DNA from: Bostrychus sinensis
Lineage: Eukaryota; Chordata; Actinopteri; Gobiiformes; Eleotridae
NCBI GenBank assembly: GCA_020698575.1
Contig: CM036248.1
Coordinates: 20,261,729 to 20,325,728 of the forward strand
Length of the DNA: 64,000 nt
Direction of reading: 5' to 3'
The notes under the pieces were generated by a model. That model made no database searches. It saw only the letters and a list, made by a program, of their open reading frames with translations, and was not told the DNA's origin. Every line of letters begins with the position of its first letter. Position 1 is the stretch's first letter. Of this stretch, positions 37,601 through 49,553 are shown piece by piece. Position numbers and translations under genes: made by a program.

Positions 37601-40600
37601 TGTGACTGTGTTTGAGTTTCAAGACAAAATCCTGCTCCAACTCCTAACTATGTTTTAATCAATACAACAATCAGACTGTCTTCATTTTAGGAGCATTTTC
37701 AGTGGTTTATACTAAACCCCCGGAGCTTTTGATCTAAGTCGGCTTGTATGCAGTTGTCTTCTTGGATCACAGCGTCATGAGGCATATTCGCTACTCTGCC
37801 AGACTTAAATGCTCAAGTACAGTTGGTTTCCCTTCCGAAGGCAATACACTTAAAGTCTGACAGGCAGAAGTGTGTATTATGTGTCTCTCTCTGTGTGTGT
37901 GTGGCTTAGGGACTGCGTGGTGGCTCCGGGATCCTCTTAATGCGATTGTCACATGATTATTGTGACTCTCTTTCCAAAACCACACTGTATCCACCACAGG
38001 CATGGACCTCCTTATAACTTTATAGATTGGCTGAAACATCTCATATAAAGTACATAGAAACAATATTAGCCTACTGTTTTGCTCTGCTGTCCTGGTCCGT
38101 CTTCGTCAACTGTTCTAACTGAGTTTTAATTTGCACTTTTCTGGTGAATGACCTTGGCCCGTCTTGATACATTTCCAGGTCACAAAGGTTATCATTTCTG
38201 TAATGCTTCAGGCTTTTATATAAGATCTTCCAATGTGTCAATAAACACTTATGGGATGTGAAATATCTTTCCCTTTAGGCAGCTTTGAAGCAACCCCAGT
38301 ATGGCTCTTAATGGATTTTGTAAGAACAGCATACGGATACATTTGAAACAGCACACTACAGTTGTACTAAGACCAAAATTTGTATGTTGAAATATATTGA
38401 TATCCATACTGCAAGGATTTGTAGGACGACAACCCGAGCTATTACAGCATTGACTATTCAGAAACAGTACAATCCAATGAACTCTATAGACTAAATGACT
38501 GTGACTGTAACAAAAGTGTAAAGATTTGGGCACCCCGGATAATTATAATTATTTTAATGTATAAATTGTTGGGCATTTGGATCAGCAACTTCATTTTGAT
38601 GTACATAATACCATATGAATACAGAAATATTTCCATAGTAAAATTAGGATTAATGCTGCCTAGCGAACCAGCCTCTCCTACTTGCTTTCTGCAAGCAGGA
38701 CAGTCCGGTTCCCCTCTCGTAGTAGAGCATATCTTTGGTTCAATCTGGAACTGGCCAATCACAGGCGTTTATCTGCAGCTCATCTTAGAAAAGTGGAAGA
38801 GCTACCCAAGGTAGTGCTGGCTACCGAGAATTTAATAACTTCTCTGACCTGATTAATGGTGTTTATAGCATTTCTTCGTCACCTGTTGGTTCTGCTGAAG
38901 TCTCCGTTGTTGTTCAGTCCTCTGCGGGATTTTTTTCTTTGTCTTGTTGCCATTTTAACAACAGTAAAGTCCAGTTGACATTTGATGTAATAAACGCATT
39001 AAAAAAAATTACTTTTTCCACAAGTCTTTGTACAACTGGCTTCTGCTGCTGTCCCCAATCAGTAATAAGTACAGAGCTATTCATAATATGGCGTATTCTG
39101 GTGTTTTATGAAAAAACAAACAAAACAAAACAAAACAAAAAACATAAAGAATCTATGTTTGTTTGGTTCAGTGGTGCATTGCTTATGTCCCATCCTTTGC
39201 TTCTCTTTTAGGTTTGTTTAGGTTACTCCGCCTGTCATTGTTCCGCCACAGAAACAAAATGTTATTGAAGAGGTACCACACTCATTTCTTTGTATAGAAT
39301 AGGAAAAGAGTTTGTCTGACAGGCCAAGCTTGGATTATTGGATTAATAGAAAATATGCACTATGCATCATAATAAAATTAGACAAGTGCAAAATTTTGCG
39401 CACCCCAACAGGAAAATCAAATCAATATTTAGTTGAGCCTCCTTTTGCAAATATAACAGCCTCTAGATTACTCCTATAGGCTCTGACAAGTGTCTGGATT
39501 CTGGATGGAGGTATTTTTGACCATTTCTCCTTACAAAACATCTCCAGTTCAGTTAGATTTGGACAGCTCTCTTTTACTCAACTCATAGATTTTCAATAAT
39601 ATTCAAGCCTGGGGACTGGGATGGCCACTCCATAACATTATACTTCTTTCTCTGAATGCTTCTGTGGATTTCGAGCTGTGTTTTGGGTCATTGTCTTGTT
39701 GGAATAGCCAACCCCGGCGTAACTTCAACTTTGTGACTGATGCTTGAACATTATTGACATTATTGAATGCACCTGTCTATGAAGTTCAAGGCTTAACTAA
39801 GTAATCTAACAAGTTTTGTGTGGCAAGTACTGCATTTTGAGAAGTTACACATCAAATCAGCAAACTTATAAGGGTGCTCAAATATTTGCTTTTTTTTCCT
39901 CTTTCATTTAATTTCATACACTTAAATACTACTACATTAAAAATTGTTGTTAGAAAATTATCCTAGAACTCAGGTGTCACTAGAAAATGAATGACATGAA
40001 TGCCACCTCAGAGGGGTGCCCAAACTCTTACATACGACTGTAGTTGTTTTAGCACTTGAACTGTTATTGAAGAATGTAACATTTGATTTGAGTCTTAATG
40101 CTAAGCTAACATGCTACAAACCCTTTTAGCGTCTGTAAACAATATGGCTGCTTTCAAACGAATGGTGCCATAAGCTAAGCAGACCACAATACATTTTCAA
40201 TTAAGAAATTAGCATTAGCCACTAAATAGCCTAAATCATGAATGATCTAGGTGGTTTTAGCAACTGACAACCAATCGACTGTGTGTATGTGGGAGCCTGG
40301 ATAGAAAACATTAACACGTGTATCAACATTTGAAACATTAAAGTAGCAATTAGATAACAGCATAAGCTAAAGGCTATAGTTTATTCTGCTTGAAAAGTAG
40401 TTACAGAAATGCGGAGGATGACAATTGGTTAATGCCAGATGACGTCACACGTGTGTATTTTGGGTTTTTATCGCCATCTTGGGAAGCAAGTGATCATTTT
40501 TCCTGAGCGTATAAGGGAAGCGTATAAATGGTCTCAGCTCTGAAAGCTCCAAATCTCCTTAAACCAGTCTCTAAACGCTCAGTTCCTTTTTACTGCAGCA

Positions 40601-43600
40601 CTAGAGCACTGTATACTGAACCCTTTAGACACTGACGCTGTTTTTTCAATGCTTTTAATCACATGATGTTGGCTTATTTGTAGGTAAAAAAAGGTTTCAT
40701 AAACACTGATTATGGGCTTCTGTAATAAATGGATGCTGTTTGACTAGGCTATTTATAGATACATTAAAACATTATTATATTAATAAATACTTCACTCAAT
40801 CTTAACGCTCTGGATTAATGCAGCTGCTAAAATGGACGCTATTAGCTAATTTGGACATAAGAAGCTACATTAAGATAATTTAGCAACTTAAGGATCAGGC
40901 TATTGATATATTTTACCTAGTAATGGCCCACAGAATACAGCATGAACTGTGAAAACAGCTTATTATCAGAATGTCAACAGCTGATGATCACATGGTTATA
41001 TTAGTAGCACTGGCCCACAGAGTGAGTGTGAATGGTTTATTTGCACCAGGATCAGAGAGGAGACTACTGACCTGACTAACAGTGCATGCACAGCTGTAGC
41101 CTTGTAGTCACTTTAGCTCTAACAGTATAGCTAGAGAATGTAGGATATACGAGTGTTTTGGTCAAATGTCTGGCAAAAAACAATAGTTAGTCAGTGCTTA
41201 ATTCATCAGTCACCACTAATTCTACTTCAGTAAGTTCACTTTAGCAATTGGACATTTTTCTGTCTAAAAATATCTATTTTAATGTTATTAGGTTGTAGTT
41301 TGCTCCCTCCTGAAAATGATGTGATCACCAAGCTGCATCTAATTAGATCACTCATGAATGGGTTAATTGTGTTGTTGGAGTATTTTTTGTATTTATCCAC
41401 TGGTCTAGCTTCTCATTGCCTGACTTGTATGCAACATAACAGTGTAGGGAATCAAGTTTTTTCATCTTGTAAATGCTGTAAATGTGAAAATGTTCATTGT
41501 TGTATGCAAAATAGTTGCAGCAACTAGAATAATAATCAGGACATGCGTAGCCTAAAACAAAATAGCTAATTATTTAACCAGGAAATAAATGAAGTGTTAT
41601 TGTAGGCCTAAATAGGAACTACTACTTCAATTCAATTGCAGCCTATTTGGCAGTTTCTGGATTGTGGTTGTTGCTCATCTTTTTGTTTTGCAATGATTTT
41701 TTTTCCTCACCGCTCCTTGATGATCAACCTTTACATAAATTAAAACTGATTTGACGTTTTTACATTTGCCACAGAACAGAAAACTATGGTGATTTTTTTG
41801 CATTCCTTTCCCTGGTCTATTAAATAACAACTAGCTTTTCTGATCTGAAACTTGCTTGTGTCACTCTGAAAGTTTCCTACACCCATCCTGCACCAGTGAG
41901 GCGTTGGCTCTTTGCAGGAGTCCAACGCAGACATTAGCGCTGATTACTCAGTTAGCTGCAGCTGTGTGACTGGAGCTCTGTGAAATCTCCCATGTCACGC
42001 TTCAGGGCACTTCCCCAAACTGCGTGAGGATCAAGTCTTCACACTGCGACTGAGCTGTGTCAGGATACAACATGGACCAGCAGGGGTTCTGCTAGCGCCG
42101 GGCGATATACTGTTTCACATTGTTTACTTTTTCTTTGTATAATTGGAATTTTCAATATACCAAGGAATAAAGGATTTGTAGGTTTTATAATACAACTTCC
42201 ACATAAATGTAATTTTTTAATTTGTTTTGCTCCAGTTTAACCAGTGAGAAGCATCTCTTTCAATATTTCACAGTAGCTATATTTTATTTAGACTTTGACA
42301 TGATATTAGAAAAACATGCATATGTCATATTATGTTGAATATTGCAATAACAAATGGCAATATTTGAAGATTACTTTTGACATAGTAACTTAAATTTAAA
42401 ATGGTATACAAATTTACTGGTCAAAACTGGGTCAAGGTCAAACCTAAATCAACACAAAATCAGGCCTCTGTTAATATTTTTATTTGATCACAATGCATTT
42501 TATTCAAAGCAATGCCAGACAGGACAATGGTTTTGACAATGTAAATGTCAGATGGAGGTCCATAACATTTTGATATATTGTGCAGCCCTAATTCTTTTTA
42601 TATTGTTTTTGAATTGTTTGTTTGCTCAGACACAGAAAAAAAAAAAAACAGTTTGCAGATTTACCACAGATATAGAGCATTCTTTTACAACACAACCCCA
42701 TTTAGCATTCAAATCTGAATAAATGTTTAATGGATGAAAGGAAGAAACTAAACACTGAAAATAAGAACTTCAATTGGCCTGAGAAAAAAGGCCATATTGC
42801 AGGCATGAAAAAAACAAACAAACAAACAACAACAATAACATGGTAACATAATTTTGAAAAATAATGATATACTGTACATTTTTGTGCTTTGCCCAGCCCT
42901 AGGTTGTGCAGTGTTGAGAAATAACTCAAACTGTCAACATCTTGAAAATTGTCTGACTAAATGAGCAGTGTGCACAATGTCTATTTCCATACAATCCAGT
43001 GACACCTTAGCATAAGCTTCAACAAACTCATGAATGCAAGGAGACATTAAATTTCATGCATCGCTGCCAAAATCATATGCTGAATGTACATAAATAGGAA
43101 CACAAAGATATATCTGGTTAAAGCCCTTCTTTTGAACACACATACACGGTCTAAAGCGCACATCATAATCTTAATAGGATGGTCACAGTGCAGGCAGTAA
43201 TCAGCCTGGATCCTCTTGTGCGTCATTCAGCGTGTCACAGTCAGGCCATCAAAAACCCTGGAGAGCGCACACACGCTATCTAGCTTTTCTCTGCTTGTTC
43301 TCAACATCATATCTCTGCTCCCTGCTGTCTTTTCTGCCTTATTTTGTGTCTTTTTTCCTCTACTTGCAGACTGCACACTGTCAGCTTTGTATTATGGGAC
43401 AGTAATTAGTTCCCTCACTGGCCACTTCCAGGCTTGTGGCCAATCAAAAAGCCCCCATGAGCCGAAGGGTTTTCTCTGCAGGTTTAGGCACCAACAGCCG
43501 CAAAAGTTTGATTTGCTAATTCTAAATCAATGTGGCCACTTAAGGGTGAGATGCATGACTTGGCTTCAGCTGTGTCAGAACAAAGGCTTGTCACATCAAT

Positions 43601-46600
43601 GAAGAGGATAAAAACAGCATGGCACTGTGCAATAAAAGTGATGTCAAATGTAGTTACACAGTTTTCAAGACACAAAGACAGATCTGTCTTTAGTCAATGG
43701 CAAACCTTTTTTGATCCCAACCTATTTTCTTGAAGCCATTTTATGTTACTACTAAAAAGTGCATGGCTTAATATCACCACAAAGGATGTTTTCACCAGTG
43801 TTGGTGAAAGTACCTGAAATAGTGATGATTGTATTTGAATGATTTTTGAAATGAAAGGTCAGTGATTTGTGAGTCTGGAACACTGTCTGGATCCAAGAAG
43901 ATTCTGTACTGAAATAATGCCACAATAACTAACTCCAACCACATGGGGCCAGTCACAAATGATTAAGTCTTTGTGTGATCTGGTGGACCATTTTGAACCA
44001 GGTTTTTGATTGACTTTGTGAGATGTAAGCATATTGTGACTCAATGCAGCATTAAAAAAAAAAAAATCCACAGTTTTGAGTCCACTGAAAATAATAACTA
44101 GGCCTATAATCTTCCTATGAAAACTATATGCAATTACCATTGCAAGAAGAGGGATAATGCCTTGGCAGAGGTCTGCATCTAAGTGCTTTTAGTTTTGGCA
44201 CTGAAAGCAATTTAAAAATGTTTAATTAGTTACTGCATTATGGAAAGACTGTTAAATTCTTCTGCAATGGTTTTGAAATTACATCTGTAATAGTGTTCTG
44301 TATTGCCCTATGAATGCCTTTATAGCCTTTATTAAATGCTGTGGAGTATATCTTTAAAGTAATGTACAGTCAAAGGCTAAAGGTTATAATTATTTTGCAA
44401 TAAATTAAGGCCACTTAAGATCCTAAGTGGCAGAACAAAGACTTGGCATTAGCAGAGTGTGTGCCAACAGAGAGAAAAAATATTGGCTTAAGGTTTTTGT
44501 CCCTGTGAACAAGAGGTCCAATTAATTGACTGATTATAATTGGCCTCAATTCCCCTCACCCAATTAAGACTTAAGCAAGTTTCAGGCCACGGCAGAGCAG
44601 CAGATCAGGGAGCGCTTGGCAGTTTTAAAGGTATGTACCAGGAGCTGGAATTACTAAGTGTCTCAGGAGAAAAGCGTTTTCATTAAGCTTCAGAACTTAA
44701 CTCCTAACCTCAGAAAACTTTACAGTTTTTTAAAATTACCATTCAATACAGCTCCTGCGGCATCACTACAGCCATTTGTATTCAGTTATTGTTTGAAATG
44801 ATGTGTTTGTGTTAGGTCACTCTTGTATGTATTGCAGATGGTGCAATTATGTAAGACCTTTGAGTGTTTTTTGGCAAGCTGGCTCTGCCTTTAAGCAACA
44901 TTGGTCCCTTGCGCTTTAAAAATTGTTGCAATAAACACATTTTAGCTCTTTTGACTGATTTTATAGTTGCTTATCCTTAGGCTTGAGATCTGCTTAAGAT
45001 TCAAATATGTCGCCCTTAAATGTACCAAAGCAATAAAACTTTCATCTTAGACTTATTTTGTACCAGACACAATGTAATCTGGGATGCCTGCAAGATATTT
45101 ACCTAAGTGTCCTCCCACTGACAATAGCTGCAGACTTCTTTATGGAAGTGCATATGGAACGTTTGTCCATCATATAGAAACAATAATCTTTTTATGAAGG
45201 CAGCACAGTATGCATCTCTCACACAGAGCAAAGCATGCCATAAGTGGAAATTGTACACCGATCAGGCAAAACATTATGACCGCTGAAATGTGAAATGAAT
45301 AACACATCTCGTCATCATGGCACCTGTAAGTGGTTTGGATACTGGGCAGCAAATAAACATTTTTGCCCTCATTGTGATTTGAGCGAATTTAACAAAAGCC
45401 AAATTGTGATATGAAGATGACTGAATCAGAGCATCTCCAAAACCACAGTTCTTGTGGAGTGTTCCCAGTCTACAGTTATTTTTTAGCTCAAGTTTGGTTA
45501 ACCATAAAACAATACAGGGGTGAGGCAGATATTGTAACATTTGTTGGTAGATTTGAACACTAATCAGGCCACTTACAGTGTGAGTCTGAAGTACTGCTGG
45601 TACAATACTTCATGGTCCCGAGAGAGGCTTCATTTTCTGCTCGGACAGGCATGACTCTCTGTGTTCCCCTGGTGTTACCAGGGGCTTTTAACATGACCTT
45701 TGTGCAGGCACCCATCTGTACCCTCTCCCACCAATGTCATGACTAGCCTTAACCAACTTTTGAATACATTCTGTCCTGTTCATCTAATTTTTTTTTTTTT
45801 TTTTTTTTTTACTTTTCTTATTTTTGCCTTTATGTTTTAACAGGTTGTTTCACATCTAAAGCAGAGGATAGACTATTTCGTCGGCTGTTCAGGCGTTATA
45901 ACCAGTTCATCCGACCAGTGGAGAATGTCTCTGATCCTGTCACAGTGGAGTTTGAGGTGTCCATATCTCAGCTGGTCAAAGTGGTAAGAATTAGAGCAAC
46001 ATAAAACAACATAAACTATGCAAGTTGAAAAAAAAATCGGAATTTTTTTTTTTTTTTTTTCTTGTTGCAGGATGAAGTTAATCAAATAATGGAAACCAAT
46101 CTATGGTTGAGGCATGTGAGTGTGTTTATTGTTTTTGTGATGTTTTGAGTAATCTAAGGTCGTTAATGTGTAATCAGCACATCTTATTTTTATTCTGTAC
46201 TCAGGTGTGGAATGACTACAAGCTGAGATGGTCTCCTGTGGAGTATGATGGGATTGAATTCATACGCGTCCCTTCCAATAAGATTTGGAGGCCAGATATT
46301 GTGTTGTACAATAAGTAAGGCTTTTCCTTTCCTATTTAATACAACTTAGTACAAATTAATATTATTATTATTATTTATGTAATGTGATTCTCATGTCCTA
46401 CAGTGCTGTGGGTGATTTCTTGGTGGAGGACAAGACAAAGGCTCTTCTAAAGTTTGATGGTACAATCACTTGGATTCCTCCAGCCATTTTCAAATCCTCC
46501 TGCCCAATGGACATCACCTACTTCCCTTTTGATTATCAGAACTGCTCCATGAAGTTTGGTTCATGGACATATGATAAGGCCAAGATTGACCTTGTACTCA

Positions 46601-49553
46601 TCGGCTCAAAGGTTGGTTAATTAGGCCTTGTTTCCACCACATGGTATTATTCAGTTGTGGTTTTGAACTGATTTGATTGATGAGTGGTTGTGGCTTATTA
46701 TTTTAAAGTATTTAAAGTAATGATGTATTGACACCCCTTTAGGTAAACCTCAAGGACTTCTGGGAAAGTGGCGAGTGGGAGATTATCGATGCGCCTGGAT
46801 ACAAGCACGACATCAAGTACAACTGCTGCGAGGAGATTTACCCAGACATCACTTACTCCTTCTACATCCGTCGCCTGCCGCTCTTCTACACCATCAACCT
46901 CATCATCCCCTGCCTCCTGATCTCCTTCCTTACTGTCCTGGTCTTCTACCTGCCGTCGGACTGTGGAGAGAAAGTCACCCTGTGCATTTCGGTTCTGCTG
47001 TCCCTTACTGTGTTCCTGCTGGTCATCACAGAGACCATTCCATCTACGTCGCTGGTGATTCCTCTAATCGGAGAGTATCTCTTGTTCACCATGATATTTG
47101 TCACTTTGAGTATCGTCATCACTGTCTTCGTCCTGAACGTCCACTACCGCACGCCCATGACGCACACTATGCCGGAATGGGTAAGAGCTGTGTTCTTGGG
47201 GGTCCTACCCAAGGTCATGCTGATGAGGCGGCCCATTGATCAAAACTGTCCCACATCCACAAGCATTGGTACTGGGACGGTAGGTGGGATAGCCGGTTTG
47301 AGCCGCCTGGGCAACAGGAAGAGAAAGAACAGCCTGGGATCTGGAAGTGGATCTGGAAGTGTTAGCGTTGGAGGTATAACTGGGGGTGTAGCATGTGCAC
47401 CGTTGGATGGTGGCACTGCAGGGGGAGGGGCTACATCAACAGGGGGCGCTATGAACTGTGTGGAGTATGGCGAGATAAACAGAGAATTGAACCGGGACTT
47501 GAACCGCGACCACAACCGTGACTTAACCTTGAACCGAGATGTGACAAGGAGGTACCCTTACAACCGTGGCAAAGAAGTACCCACCCCTGTCCCACCACCC
47601 ATGGTTCCCCCTCCACCACCTCCTCCCCCTCCACCACCTCTTCCCCCTCCGCTCCCCTCTCCTCTTCCATCCCAGGGGACCCAGAGCCTGGCGCCTCCAG
47701 AACCCAAGTCCCCGAAGGTATCGAGGCCCTTGAATGCCCCATCGCCAGTCAATGCAGTGGTGGCTGTCTCCGTGGTGTCGCCTGAAATCAAGCAGGCCAT
47801 AGAGAGCGTCAAGTACATCGCAGAGAACATGAGGACTCGCAACAAAGCCAAAGAGGTAAGAATAAATGTGAGGTGTGTCTTTTGCTTTCTCCAAATACCA
47901 TTCAAAATCAAGCTGATGTTTGAATACAAAGAGAGCCCATTAGTTAGAAAAATGCAGCAATTCAGAAAATAATTCATAGAGTTGAGACATGGCGTATTTA
48001 ACTGCATAATGACACAACCGCAAGCTTCCAATAAAACGGAAAACTATTTCTTGAATCATGGTTCATTTACATAAAATTAACCTCCCAATGTGACATAGAG
48101 CCAGTTCCTTAGTGGAGGTCTCTGAGCACACCTAGTTAATTTGTAAAAATGGAGACTGATTGCAGTAGTAATCAGTAGTAGTTCAAAATAACAACTTGTT
48201 GAGGACAGTAATTTGATTATACTGCCTAAGCAAACACTTAAAATAAACTGAACTCTAGATACACTCTAAAATTGTTTGTCATTACTTCTTTTAATCTGGT
48301 GTCCTCCCAGTGAAAGTGGCAATATATGTTGACTTTAAGTAAAAAAGAGTAATATAATCGATTCACATAATTATGCCTTATGAGTTGTTATAGAAGGAGC
48401 GTATAAAGCTTTAGCGACCACACAATAAAACAAAAACAAACTCCCACTGTAAATGTTACTTCAGCACACGGGGAATCTGCTACTCGCTTTTTCATTGGTG
48501 CTGCAGCCCCTTCCACGCGGCTATAAAAGGAGTGTAAAGCCGCTTGTTGGTTGCAGACGGTGTGTGCTTTGTGTTCGCCTCTTTCACACTCTGGATGAGG
48601 CTGATATGTTTGTTACTTTAGCACCGTCTTTTCTTACCGAAGCTCACATCTTTGCTTTCTGATGCATGCCGTATAACCATTCCCCGCTTTTCTATAGGCA
48701 CACAATAGCATTACGGTCACTGGAGCCATGATCCAATTGTCCACACCTGACCAGATCATGCCAAGTCCTAATACAGTTAGCATTCACATGGCGTGCACAG
48801 ATGAAGCTGAAAAAAAAAAAAAAAAAGACTGATATACATAATTAGCTCGGTGACAAAGAGAGCATGTGACGGTTTGCGGCAATGCTATAAATTCCACAAT
48901 TAGCATCAAACAAAGGTCACTTCAGACTGGCAAAGCACTGTTATTTTATTTTATTTTTTTACAGTTCTACATAAAAATAAAATAAAACATACAGTTTCAG
49001 TGAATAGTGACAAATGAATTGAAAATCACAAATTATGGCACCTGCTGTGAACCTTAAGTTTCAGATTTGATCTGTTAGCAGGAAAATTGGGCAGGTATAA
49101 GAATTTGAACAAGTTTGACAAGTTACAAATGGTGACTGCTAGATGACATCTCAGAGACTTCAGCTCTTTTGGGGTGTTCCTAGCCTTGTTATAAATGACA
49201 CTGCATAAAAGGCAGGTGGTCATAATTTAATACCTGATTTAATACCTAATATTGCATAATCATCATGGTCATCACAATAAAACAAATAAATTCTGAAATA
49301 ATATCTAAAATTTATCAAATCAGCTTTTGAATAAAACTACTGAGATAAAATCACTTCTCTACCATATTGATATTTTCATTCACTGATGTTGGGGTGTTAT
49401 ACTAAAAAGTTGTTTCCTTCTTTGCAGGTGGAGGATGACTGGAAGTACGTGGCCATGGTCATAGACAGAATTTTCCTTTGGGTTTTTGTCACAGTGTGTG
49501 TGCTGGGGACATTGGGACTCTTCCTTCAGCCTCTCATCAGCTTCTTAAATTAA
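34663..49553 (+). CDS. chrna6: neuronal nicotinic acetylcholine receptor subunit alpha6
   Basis: Exons: 34663-34720, 45844-45983, 46071-46115, 46205-46314, 46404-46611, 46743-47855, 49428-49553; 599 aa, all GT/AG and in frame. A signal peptide (about 1-24) precedes the ligand-binding domain. The Cys-loop is C151-C165 with a glycosylation site at N164. The vicinal pair C215-C216 in KYNCCEEIYPD marks an alpha (agonist-binding) subunit. M1 is about 234-256, M2 about 263-285 (GEKVTLCISVLLSLTVFLLV), M3 about 297-319 and M4 about 563-588. Family segments such as YNQFIRPVENVSDPVTV and KSSCPMDIT match alpha6 better than alpha3, and the chrnb3 neighbour supports this. The M3-M4 loop is about 240 residues, some 100 more than I expect for mammalian alpha6, with Gly/Ser-rich, Asn-Arg-Asp repeat and polyproline segments. 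A 131-bp intron (46612-46742) splits the exon that is single in both neighbouring subunits. Intron 1 is 11.1 kb. Confidence 0.95.
36148..36545 (-). mobile_element. Tc1/mariner relic (chrna6 intron 1)
   Basis: The left end CACTGGCCACATTATTAGGT and the right end, reverse complemented, CTGCCCACTTATTAGGCACA are TIRs of a common fish Tc1 family. The minus strand encodes a transposase helix-turn-helix remnant, LSISKTAYLMGISYTTISRT. It is about 400 bp, heavily deleted. Confidence 0.8.
38505..40040 (-). mobile_element. Tc1/mariner relic interrupted by a second element (chrna6 intron 1)
   Basis: The right end, reverse complemented, is TACAGTCGTATGTAAGAGTT then TGGGCACCCC, and the left end carries GATTTGGGCACCCC. 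The core (39420-39860) has decayed minus-strand transposase sequence. The left arm stops near 38656 and resumes near 39327 with GGATTATTGGATTAATAGAA, so a separate ~670-bp element lies inside it. The left terminus is approximate. Confidence 0.8.
38657..39326. mobile_element. TIR element nested in the Tc1 relic
   Basis: Its right end, reverse complemented, reads GGCCTGTCAGACAAACTCTT then TTCCTAT, closely matching the left end of the element at 52044 (CTGCCAGACAAACTGTTTTC). Its left end GCCTAGCGAACCAG matches the GCCTGGCGAGCCAG form of the other terminus. The ATTTTGTTTC block is also shared. No transposase frame was found. The insertion position comes from the break in the host Tc1. Confidence 0.7.
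42095..42903. repeat. AT-rich hAT-like repeat cluster (chrna6 intron 1)
   Basis: The left edge GCCGGGCGATATACTG and the right edge TGCCCAGCCCTAG (inverted) resemble the GGGCTGGGCGATA ends of common fish hAT-type elements. An internal TATTGTGCAGCCCTAAT at about 42577-42593 looks like the end of a second element of the same sort. Confidence 0.45.
45255..45480 (+). mobile_element. 5' fragment of a Tc1/mariner element (chrna6 intron 1)
   Basis: Starts ACACCGATCAGGCAAAACAT then TATGACC, the TIR of a widespread fish Tc1 family. It continues into the transposase N-terminal region (QSISKT, GAGCGAATTTAACAAAAGCC). The 3' two thirds are missing. Confidence 0.75.

Noticed and set aside
47240..47894. Minus-strand open frames opposite the alpha6 M3-M4 loop
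   Set aside because: They are GC-rich shadows of the Gly- and Pro-coding tracts in exon 6, without independent splice signals.
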